Positions 18,856-30,400 of a DNA stretch of 64,000 nucleotides are shown here, in pieces (the first letter of the stretch is position 1; each line of letters starts with the position of its first letter). Under the pieces are notes generated by a model. The model did not search any database, was not told the DNA's origin, and was given only the letters and a program-made list of their open reading frames with translations. Location of the stretch: contig OZ024783.1 in the NCBI GenBank assembly GCA_964017065.1, positions 14,701,820 to 14,765,819 on the forward strand, given 5' to 3'. The stretch comes from Haliclona indistincta (Eukaryota; Porifera; Demospongiae; Haplosclerida; Chalinidae). The translations under genes were made by a program, and so were the position numbers.

Positions 18856-19264
18856 AGCAAGCAGGTTAGCTTTAGCTGCAAAGCTCCTTTTCCAAACCAT
18901 AACTAAGGAGCTAACTCTACAATGTGCAACACGCCGAGGGTTTTGTGAAATCTGTTCATTTAATTTGAATTTAGCTGGTGTGAGATGTCCATGAAAAAAA
19001 TAATGTGTGAGAATAAAGGCTTGTTATTCTGCTATTTTCCCAGTTTTGCACACTTTATCTTCTTAAATACAAAATGAGGTGACATGCTGGTTATAATGAG
19101 ACAGGGAATGGTGCAATCAAGGAAGCACCTGGGCTCTCTCTGCTGCCAAAGTTGAAATATGAACACATACACCTGACCTCATTCTCAATGATGAGGGTCG
19201 ATTTGGCAGCTCAAGCTAAGTAAGTTTAATAATAATTTTTTTTCATGATTCATTGTTGAAACAG
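18856..19264. other. no gene seen, likely 5' part of the next element
   Basis: AT-rich; no recognisable ORF before the transposase-like exons. Confidence 0.4.
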
Positions 19265-20024
19265 GTATTGAGTAGTTCTGTGGCTACTGCATTGCAAGTA
19301 GTAGAAGGAGAGGAGGCTGCAGAAACTGCTAAGTTTGTGGATTATTTTGACAAATTTTTTGACTGCCTGAATGTTGGAGACTTCGATTCTGGCAAGAAAA
19401 AGAGAAATAGTTTCAAAGACCCCTATCGTTCATCTAAAGACTTTCGTTTGAAGGTATCATTGTTTATGTGATTGTATATACTATTAATAATATTGCATAA
19501 TTATAGTGGTTGGAAGAGGATTTCTTGGGATATCTGGATGGATGCGAGAAAAGTGTACGCAGTCCTCTTCCAACTTTCAACAAGGACAAGTGTCAGAATG
19601 GTTTCACTAAAAAACAAAAGAATATGATGCTCCTGAGTGTTGAAACACGTCTTGGTCTCCGCATTACTAGTAAACTATAATTATTATAGTTTTTTGTTAT
19701 TGCTTTCAGTGAAGTCATTTGTTCAGCTGACGCGCTACTTATTTAGCATTCCTGGAGTGAAGGTGTTTCTAAGTAGGCAACTCTCCCAAGATGCCCTTGA
19801 ACAATCCTTTGGTTGCCAAAGACAGAGAGGAGGGATGCATGATAATGCAATGCAAAACAGTTTTGCAAAATACGCAGGTACTTCGAGTAGTACACACATT
19901 TTGCAAAAGGGTTAGAGGGAACTGCCGCGGAAATACAGCTGACTCGAATGCTGAACAAGATGATGATCCACTGCCGAGACGATCAAAGAGAAGAAAAACT
20001 GACCCATTAACACCAAACACATAA
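19265..20024 (+). pseudogene. P-element/THAP9-like transposase C-terminal part, decayed
   Basis: Three exon-like blocks with GT..AG borders: 19265-19453 (ETAKFVDYFDKFFDCLNVG), 19507-19668 (WLEEDFLGYLDG ... LLSVETRLGLRIT) and 19710-20024 (QLTRYLFSIPGVKVFLS, QDALEQSFGCQRQRGG, then LRVVHTFCK and GNCRGN). The FGCQRQRGG and RLGLRIT motifs recall the C-terminal half of P-element-like transposases in invertebrate genomes (family knowledge, not searched). A frameshift near 19850 separates QRQRGGMHDNA from TVLQNTQVLRV. The N-terminal THAP and catalytic parts are missing. Confidence 0.6.
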
Positions 20025-20138
20025 TGTATTATGTATTCGTATAAGTGATTATTACAATAATATTTACAGAACATTCTTGACTTTAAGCATGAGTTCAGCA
20101 CCATCACCTACACAGGGTTAAATTATGTACAAGATTTG

Positions 20139-20960
20139 TTACATGTTTATACAAGGCTTGTAAATGTCAGCTGTGAGCAGCATCAGGCTATGTGATCTTT
20201 TTCCTAAGGCCTTCAGATTTTTCAATTGACTTCTTGTTTTCTCGCTTGTATATCTCCATAAAGGATCTTGCAAAGGAATATCCGCGGATGGTAATCCATA
20301 GCTCAACGAGCAATCGAGCATAGGGAATAGGGCTTTCTCCTCTGCTTTATCCCATTCAGCTGTAGTAGCCAACGTGTCCCAGTAAGACCTGACAACTTCA
20401 TTGCTCGTAACTGACTCCTTCATGATTTTCTTTGTTTCTGTAGTTAGATTTTGGGATGTTGACACTCTAAAGAAGTCCCTCACTCTTCTCTCTATTGCCA
20501 AGAACACATCAAAGGTCTTTTGTTGATGATCTTCAGGCCACCTAGAACCAATGTCTTCCTCAGTTGGCTCACACATATCAACCAAGCATGTGACGAGCTC
20601 CTCCTTAACAGGGTGTGAACCTCTTTTTAGCTGCTCCTCCAAGTGCTTGACTACGTATCCTGCGGCGTATACATAATCGAACGGCATTTCGCTCATTGTC
20701 GTCCAATGCTGGCAGGCTGGTAGGCTGTTTGGCTGAGTCCGCAGGATACTGCTTTTTGACAAGCAGTGGGACAAGAGCATCAGTAACGTACTGAAAAAGG
20801 ATGGGGTGTGCTGTCGTTCCCACTGTTGCAATTATAAACTGGTCCCAAGCGTCCACGAAAGATGGTGACGTCCTCGTGCCCGATTATGGCGATAGAGCCG
20901 CTTAAACAACTCTTGTCGCGATTGGCAACGCAGATGGCTATAAGGCAATAACTATGTTCT
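20139..20960 (-). pseudogene. transposon-associated ORF, frame-broken, function unknown
   Basis: Main block 20139-20700 (YAAGYVVKHLEEQLKRGSHP, CLVDMCEPTEEDIGSRW, FDVFLAIERRVRDFF) continues upstream in another frame (ALVPLLVKKQYPADSAK, PALDDNERNAVR), so one or more frameshifts lie near 20690. The AAGYV core resembles a segment common in invertebrate transposon ORFs, but I cannot name the family. It converges on the P-like transposase (115 bp between stops). Confidence 0.45.
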
Positions 20961-21104
20961 TGACGCAAGCAAGAATGTTCTCTGTAACACGGCTGTCTGG
21001 CGCAATACTTGTAAGAAGCTTCCTGGCGTCAAGGCAAGCCTCTTCTCCGGGAGGTGACACTCGAAAACCAGGATCTCAAGAGCACAACTTACAGCTTGTC
21101 GCAT

Positions 21105-21367
21105 TATGAGTGCGTCTGTAAAAGAATAGTGATAATGTATTATTTGGTCATTGTCTGACTGTTACACGATGTAATAAGCATACCTATAGTTTTGCTTGCA
21201 TCAGGCGCTGTATTAACTGCAGTAGCGCAGGTAGCAGCAGTACTGAGATTCAGCCATATTGTTCGCCTAGCTAGCTAGCTGTTGCTGATTCTTATTTCGC
21301 GCGCAACCATCATCCGCAACTGAACGAAATTTACGAGTTTACGAAATTTATTTTCTAAGGTCTATGA
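21105..21367. mobile_element. right end of a larger relative of the 34678 MITE
   Basis: Matches 35465-35897 (TTTTGCTTGCATCAGGCGCT, ATTTCGCGCGCAACCATCAT) apart from an insertion in the latter, and ends CTAAGGTCTATGAG versus CTAAGATCTATGAC there. No matching left end was found near 18.9 kb. Confidence 0.55.
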
Positions 21368-21429
21368 GTATATAATTTATTATTATTATCTCTGGCCACA
21401 CCTTGTGGTCATCCAGTTTGTTGCTCGGC

Positions 21430-24400
21430 ATGGCCGAGAAGCGTATACGTACGTACGACCTTTTGTTCAAGATACTGCTGATAGGAGACCATGATGTAGG
21501 CAAGACGGGCATTCTTGTGAGATTTACTGAAGATTATTTCCTGTCCACGTTTATAAGCACCATTAGTGAGCATAGTTTTCTGTTTTTTAGCAATGCTATT
21601 TTTCCTCATTGCACTGCATGTATAAGAATACTCGAGTATTGTTATTATACAGGTATTGATTTTAAAGTTCGTATTGTCAATATTGACGGGAGAAGGATAA
21701 AGCTACAGATATGGGACACAGCTGGTCAGGATCGCTTCCGTACCATAACAACTGCATACTATAGAGGTGCCATGGTTAGTTGTATACTTGTGTGTACATT
21801 AAGATTTATTATAGTAAATTAATTAATTTTGTGTGCGCACTTTTATGAATGCATGCAAGACAACAAGCCAAACACGTAAAAGTGCTATGATAATTTATGT
21901 CACTCTAAAAACTTTGTCATCGAAAATGCCTACATGGATTGTGTGTTAACGAATAATTAATTAGTTGTATTTACACCTGTACTTGTATAGCCTCGCCTCC
22001 AGGCCACTTTATTTAGTGGCCTACATGTAGTACTGACTGTATACGCATGTGCGAAGATTTTCCCTTAAAGTAGGCCATAAATTGATAGTAGTAGTATACG
22101 AATCTGTTGTACAGAAACTAAAATTCGTGTTTTCTCCAGCTAAAAATCGATTGTCAGCTTTCCAGGCTATCTATGAGGCTACCACTTCACTCACAAGTAT
22201 TTAATACTACCAATTCTCGTTAAAACAGCTGCAGCAGGCAGTAAGCGTACATGGCCTTAGTTTGTTGTGCTTGAGCATTGTTTGTACCTTTCCCGGAGTA
22301 GGAGAGAGTGCACCAGAATTGCCTTCTAGCGTAGCTTAAACTTGCCATTCATTGCTATTGATTGCTGTTTCAGTAGGAATATGAAACGGACATATCTCGA
22401 TAGTGTGTATGTTCCGATCGTATACGCGATGTTTTATTGATTTCCATAGTTTTTGGGTAATATTGGGGCATGCACAGACAGTCTGGACCAGGCCATCTCC
22501 TCAGCAGGGGCAGTGACCTGGAGGCGAGGTTAGTACTTGTACCACTAATGTAACATTTCTTTAATTTTCAATCACTGTCTTACACTCTGTACCACAAACT
22601 GCCACAGTGGCACATGCCAAAACTGTGTTTTTTGTCAACAAAACATTTGGAATGTGTCAGTTTGTGGTACATTGTGTAAACTGTATCGTTACCACAAGCT
22701 ATAGACTCCTTAGTGGCTAATTGGTGTGACTGTACTGTAATACAATGAAATAATATTCTAGCGAGTATTCTAGTCATGCCTATACTGGCGATGCCCATGC
22801 AGATGCCATTTTATGGGGCAAGACCACATTATGGCCTACGTAAACACGTTGTCGGTGGAAGAAAAAGCAAGATTCCAGCTAAAATTAGAATTTTTGTACC
22901 ACAGTAAAGATCTTGTCAGTTAGGAAAAAAAAGAATCACTTTCCAGGCCGTCCCAAGCGGTTGGTACAGCCGACTGCACAACACGAATGCACCATTTTGT
23001 CCCAGAAAATGCAGTCTACGTGGGTAGTGTGATTAATATTCAATAGGGCATTGTGGCCATCAATTAGCCACTAAGGGAGTCTATAGACACTATCTGCTTG
23101 CTTCTGACAACTTAACCCTTTAGTCCCTGAATTATTTTGACGAAAATTCGACTTGGTCTAACCTGACAGTTTGTCTTGCGATTTTCTACATCATGCAGTC
23201 CGCTAGCTGTTCCAAACTAGTACTGTTTTTTCCTGGCATGTCAAAGTTTACGACCATGTACTAAACTCTGAGTTGGCCACTCCCACTTCGGAACTGAAAC
23301 CATTTAAGTTGTGCGACCTCGTCATTTTTCAGCCAATTTTGGTCTTCGTTTAGCCCTGGTGACTGATACAAAAACCTGGTGGTGTCCAGGTGAGCAAACA
23401 GCATAGTTTAGACCATTATTTATTCTATGCCCAAGAATGCATTTCTGGGTATCCCGAAGCCTTAAAAATGCCAAAAGTGGCGATGGGCTCCGCCCCTTGG
23501 AACCCCGGGTTATATTAACGGGGGACGCCCCTTTAAAATTCTCCCCGTGCATACTGTACATTTTAGTGGGAAAACAGTGGGGAAACAGATGACTTTACCT
23601 GAAAAACAGTGGGTTTTTTCAGGTAAAGTTATCTTTTGCAATTAAACTTGATTTGACCTTTCTCGAGCACTTTTTTGCGCTTTTTATGATGTCTGTAGAG
23701 TAGGTGGAGTCAAATATGACGCCTAAAGGCATAATAGGCCTTAAAGGGTTAACTGAAAAGTGCTGTGAAAGCGTTCGTGATTTACTATATTGGTAGACCA
23801 CGGTCAAACCACTTAGTCTAATGAAAACAGCACTAGCCAATAATCAAAGGGAAATATCCCTCTAGCACAGGTGGCATCAACTAGAGCACTCAGCTGTTAA
23901 CTGTCATTTGGTACCAAGATTGCATGGTGCTCCTGGTAGAAGTGTTCGTCTTTTTCCGGCAAACTTAATGCACTGACTTATCCCAAAAGTATGACTGTAG
24001 TTAGTTCTGGAGCTTTTAGGAAGACGTAATTCACTAAATAGTTTCACACTTCTTTTGATCGTAGTTGCCTGGGAGTCTCGAGAAGACTGTGCTAGTGCTT
24101 GCTAGCGCACGTACAGCCATTCCAGGACATGCCCATCTTACTTGAATCAATCAATTGACATTAATTACAAAGGGATTTTCAATAATGTGTTGTGTTCATT
24201 TGAGGTCCATGAGTAATGAAAGCCTAATACAGATAACAGTACTTCAATGCTATTGTAACTTACATAATGATGATAATAGCTACATTGAAGCCTTATGAAA
24301 CTTACAATTTGTCTTCACAAAATTAATGATTATTGGGGCGAGCCTGAGCGAGCCCCACATTGATTGGCACAATGGCCCACGCGGCGGGGAATGTATCTAT

Positions 24401-27400
24401 CAATCTGTCACGGGGTAGCGTTTGTCGTTTTCAATGTTCCCGATAACTAGGAAACGCCCTTTTTAGCACGTGCGCACAGTTATAATTGGCGCTTGGTTTC
24501 AAACAAGATACCTGGCATTCTGGCAATGATGCAGATGACTCAGGGACGACAACAACAGAGATCAGAGACACCTAAAAAGCAACAACTTTGCACGACAAGG
24601 CCGCTACCAGAAAGCGACGACGAGAGGCAAAGTAGTCACCCGATCAACGTGGAAGCGGACCTGCGGACGACTAGCAGGAGCGACAAAAGGAATATCAAAG
24701 GGCCTACCGGAGACGCCGGCGGAAAGCAGTAGCTGCAACAGAGCAAACAGTAACTTAGGTACGTCTAATGAGCTCGTGTGTGTGATAGCAGTAGAGCCTG
24801 CAGTGAGTGAGGAGACCGAGGAACCCTACTCATCACATCTGCCAGGTACATTGTTCTCATGACGCCTAGGCAAGGAACACACTCAGCAAGAGATAGTTGG
24901 AGAAAGTGCACCATATCTGAACATAATCAAACTATTGATTCTATTCACCATCAACAAAAGATATTAACATTATAGCACAAAAATCTGTGGTGAAACTGGT
25001 GTTCACATAATACAGACTTATCTACTAAAATCTGGACTCACCACATAACCTGGTGCAAATAACAATGTTATACACAACTATACACTGACGAGGCTAAATT
25101 ATATCAATGCTCAGGCTCGCCCCTGCCATTCCATGAATGTACTAGTATTATTTATTTTAAGCCAACTAGAGTTCTAATGAACACATACTCGTGCGCTGAG
25201 CTAGGAGCTAAACACGACTACCTCAGCATTACTGCAAGTCTCACGTTACAGCTAGCCCTTACACAGTTCCAGAAAAATAGATGATAGCATACATGCTCTA
25301 ACAGTTGATTGGCACATCACAGAAGGCATCAAGAAAGACTGATACCGTAGCTATAGGTCTCAAGTTTAATGGCTCTGACGTACGGTACTTGTGAGACTGA
25401 GTGAGGAAATTGATGGAGGTTGGGTGACACACCCACACTGATACCGTAAAGTGCTCTTACAATGGCACGTAGCTTTAGAAAGCCATGGATTAGCCGCTCG
25501 AGCAAGGCTTGCCAGCACAGAAAACGTCTTTATAGGACTATAAATTCAGTGAAGAAGCTGCAGAGAGTGTTTTCGTGGAGATTTTCGAGCTGTAAGACGC
25601 AAACAGGCGTGTTTTTTGACGACACACACACATATATAGACGGACACAAACGCATAACCCTCGCGCATACTGCACACGGTTAATGGTTGTCTAGCAGCTG
25701 ACCCTCTCCACGCCTACTGATAATTGGGTGGACGGCGGGAGAGGGTCTAGCAAACATTGTCATTCATAGTTTACAACTGACCAATCAGATTCGTCATGAA
25801 TAATTATATTTAGCAGAAATCTGTTAATTCTATTCATAGGTTCGTGTCTTGTAGAATGACGTATTTACATTATGAATATCATTTCAAGATGGCGTTGTGT
25901 GAGCTATGGTTGTATACTATAATTACACGATTACGTAATGCGTTTTACTTCATCATTATTCATAAAAATTCGATGAATGACAATGTCTGCTAGACCCTCT
26001 CCCGCCGGCCATCCAATTATCAGTAGGCATGGAGAGGGTCAGCTGCTAGACTAGGGTAATGATGTACAAAGAGGTTTACAGTGGTTTTATTATAATTATT
26101 TCCTGCAAAGTGTACTGACCACATAGCAAATCCCTAGATGTCAAACATTATTATGTCTACAGTTGATGCTTTTCACTTGCAAGAAGTAATCACATCGCTG
26201 CTTGGGGATTCCATACTCATTTGATTGAGATTAGAGTTTAGTTTATCATTATTTTTGTGCTAATATCTGACCAACAGACATTATAGAAAAAGCAACATGA
26301 TTCACCATGGAAATCCATGTTTACATTTGCTGGCACCTGGTCTTCTTTTGTGATCTCGAAGAGGTCTCTCTTCTCCATTAATGGACGCTATAGATTTTCG
26401 TGTTTTTATGCCGAGGTGGGCGGAGCCACGTGGGCATACAGTAGTCTGTTCGTTTGTGTGTTTGTGTGTGTGTGTTCGCAATGCGTATCTCAGCAACCGC
26501 TTGCTGCTAAGCGCTGAAATTAGCAACATAGGTAGATCTCAGTAGTTTATTAAAAAAAACAAATTTGACAGAATTGCGATTAAAGGCTTTGTTTTTGAGT
26601 TATGGCGTGATTTGCTCGCCTGGACTGCCGTTGTGAACGTTCGGACTTCCTTCAGAGACAATACTGTCCACAGCTGGCTACACCACACTTGATCTGTGAC
26701 AGTGCAGGTCACACGAGTCCATAAGCAGAAATGAAACTAGCGAGCGAAAGCGTCTTCAGACTCATCGAGTGAGCCTGAGCAAGCAAGTGTTGATACAGTC
26801 TATGCAGGTCTTCAGCAAACAGCTTGTATTTTTATTACAACAGCTTGTATAATGCATTTTAGCCACATGTCCTCTATGCTACTACAGTCCATGGTTCTAC
26901 TGCTTGCATGCAACCATAGTTCTGCTACTTTCATGCTTCCATAGTTCTACTGCTTGCATGCTACCATGGTTCTGCTTCTGCTGCTTGTATGTTTCCATGG
27001 TTCTGCTGCTTCAATGCTTCAATAGTTCTACTGCTTGCATGCTACAATGTACCATGGTTCTGCTGCTTGCATGCTACCATGGTTCTGCTGCTTGCATGCT
27101 TCCGTAGTTCTGCTGCTTGCATGCTTCCAAGGTTCTGTTCCTTGCATGCTTCAGTTCTGCTACTTGCTTGCTTCCATGGTTTTGCTGCTTGCATGCTTCA
27201 TTTCTGCTGCTTGTATGTTTCCATGGTTCTGCTGCTTCCATGGCTCTGCTGCTTCCATGCTACCATGGTTCTGCTGCTTGCATGCTTCCATAGTTCTGCT
27301 GCTTGCATGCTTCCATGCTTCCATGATACTGTTTTGATGCTTCCATGGATCTACTGCGTGCATACGTGCTGTCATATGTATCTGCTAATTGCATGCTAGC

Positions 27401-30400
27401 ATACATGCTACTGCCCTGAGGCATCTGCACCTTTGGTGCTTTATTTTTAATGAAGTACTGCATGTGTGAACCAGAGTGCTGTGTTGATTATTATGCCTCG
27501 GTGGGCGGAGCCACGGGGCATACAGTAGTCGTGTTGTCATTCTGTTATTCATTCTGTCAGTCTGTCGCAACGATTTCTCGTAGCTCGCTGAAAATCAAGC
27601 GCTGAAACGTGCAACACAAGCTAATGTCGACATTTGCTTGAAAATGAATTGTAAGGATTTTGGTTGTAAGGCTCTGTTCGTGAGTTACTGCATCACCTGG
27701 TTCGGTTTTGTAGCGCGCGCTGAAAGTTAAGCCCTGAAACAAGCAATGCAAGTACAACACGGTATTATCTCGCTTTTGATCAAGTAAAAACTTTATACGA
27801 AGCTTAGTTCGTGAGTTATGGCGCAATTTGCTCACTCGCGAAGTCGCGATTGATCATGGCTGTAATTGCTGGCGATCTGGAGTTCTTCAGAGGCAAAGCT
27901 ATCCACAGTTGACTACCTAGAAGCTGATAAGTTAAATAGGATAGCAGCGCAGGTCTAGAGAAATTGTGTAAGCAAGCTATGGAAGCTATCTCTCCCGTGT
28001 GCTGTGCTAAACACTGTAGACACGCCCAGTGAATTGTGGTTAGCATTGATTGGCTTCTGATTGCATAACTATAAGCACTGCATTGTCAGTGATTGCTGCA
28101 CAGAAATCCTGTATACATGTGCATCTGCAGTTGCTGTGTTTGTGGATAGAGTGTCATTCCACCGAGGCATCTGCACCTTAGGTGCTTCATTATATCAGTA
28201 CTGTTTCTTTGTGTATACAAATGCGAGAAAGTAGTTGAATTTCAGTCACGCTATGTAAATAGACCAGTTGCATGTAAGCGAAAGTATTTCAATTGCTTTG
28301 ATAATTAAACGTGACGTCACGTCTGGATCCCTTGGTTGCCAGAGAAATAGTATTACCGTGAATGGTGTTGAACATATTCATTTCTGCTTGCACTCTGTGT
28401 GAGCTTGACTAATATATTATTCTTTTATTTATCACTGTATATATTATTATATTCATGCTATTATAATTATTCATTATATTCATTATGTATTTTATTGCTT
28501 TGTTTATTATGTGATTATTACAATGGGCGTGTTTTTGTTTCTTTTGTAACCTTGTTCTGAAATTAATAATCTGACAAATGGAGAATCGCCAATTGTCTGC
28601 TTTAAATTTGCCACTATTCTCCAACTACAGCGCACATTGCACGAACATGAACAAATCGCTTACGTTCAATCATTCACGTAGTGCATAGCGATTGTGTGGC
28701 GGTGATAAAGTTGGTACACGAACGACAGTGGACGCTTGATGATCATAGATGACCATAGATCATCTATGGAGAGATTATGGCTAAGGCTAATAGCTAGAAG
28801 GCTAGAAGTAGTACTAACTCCAGATGACATCCCAGGAGCTGAGCCATACGAACAGCACACTGTTGCTGCTCTGCGCTGGTGGCTTCTTTGCAGATATTAC
28901 TGCCCCTACATCTCCATCTGGAAAGTGTCACAAAAAAACTCGTGTACTGGCTTTCACATCATCCTCTTGCAGATAAAACTCTTTCAACCACGACGCTTGT
29001 CTGTTTTTCTGCCTTGGAACGCGATGGAAGCCTTCTTCTGGGTTGGTAGTCCTACTAGTACCACACACTGTGCATCTTTGGCTTGGCATTTAGCGCGTAC
29101 CGCGCTTTACCAATCGTGTAAACAAACACTATTGAGCGCTTGCAACACGTTCTAGACTTCTAGTTTTGCACTGTATTCGTATAATCGTATAAACGGTTTG
29201 GCTTTAGCAGAGCGGGAGTTTTAAAGTTGGACCTCCTTTGCCAGCAATACATTTTGGCTATTTATCTGGGGATCCAGTCGTGACGTCACGTCAATTATTC
29301 ACTAATTAAATTCTTTAGCGCTTACATGCAACTGGTCTATTGCAAACTAAAGCTCTCTATTAAAAATTTAATTTCTACTGTTTGAAAAGCACCAAAACTG
29401 AACATTATAATAATATTATTATTATGCCGCCTCGGTGGGCGGAGCCATGGGGCATACAGTAGTCATGTTGTCATTCATTCTGTCAGTCTGTCGCAATGAT
29501 TTCTCGTAGCTCGCTGAAAACTAATCGCTGAAAAAGCAACACGGGTAGAAATCGATACTTGCTCGGATTTTAATTTTCAGAAGTTTGATGTTAAAGCTTA
29601 GTGCGTAAGTTACCGTGTGAATTGCTCATGGCTGATTCGGTTTTGTAACGCACGCTGAAAGTTAAGCTCTGAAACTAGCAATGCAAGTAGAACACGGTAT
29701 TATCTCGCTTTCGAACATGTGAATTCAAACTTTATACGAAGCTTAGTTCGTGAGTTATGGTGCTATTTGTTCACCGTTGCTGGCGATCTGGACTTCTCCA
29801 CTGGAGGCAAACTTGCTGTCCACAGTTGACTGCCTAGAAGCTGATAGGTTAGAATTTACTACAGGATAGCAGAGAAATTATGTAAGCAAGCTATGGAGCT
29901 ATCTCGCTCGTGGTATGCGTGTAACTGCTGTGCTGTGCTAAACACTGTAGACACGCCCAGTTGAATTGTGGTTAGCACTGATTGGCTTCTGATTGCATAA
30001 CTAAAGCACTGCATTGTGATTGTAATATATAAACCATGACTTCCGGGTGGTTATCAGTAATATGAGACCCTCGCCCTTGATATCAGGCCGAGGCGAAGCC
30101 GAGGGCTGATATCAAGGGCGAGGGTCTCACATTGCTGATAACAACCTAGAAGCCAAGGTTTATATTGTATAATCCATTTCTTACTGTCACGAGGCTCGGT
30201 GGAATCCGTAGTCATCATCATGCGACGCCATTTTGCACCTGCAGGGCGTTATGGCTTATAACGCACCTGGCGGTGCCTTTGATGTGACGGGAAGTATGGT
30301 TTATGCTGTACAGAAATCCTGTATACATGCATCTGCAGTTGCTGTGTTTGTGGAATGGTGGATAGTTGTGTTTGTGGATAATGTGTCGTTCCACCGAGGC

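Noticed and set aside
27160..27463. Gln/Met/Lys-rich minus-strand ORFs
   Set aside because: By-product of the 22-bp minisatellite.
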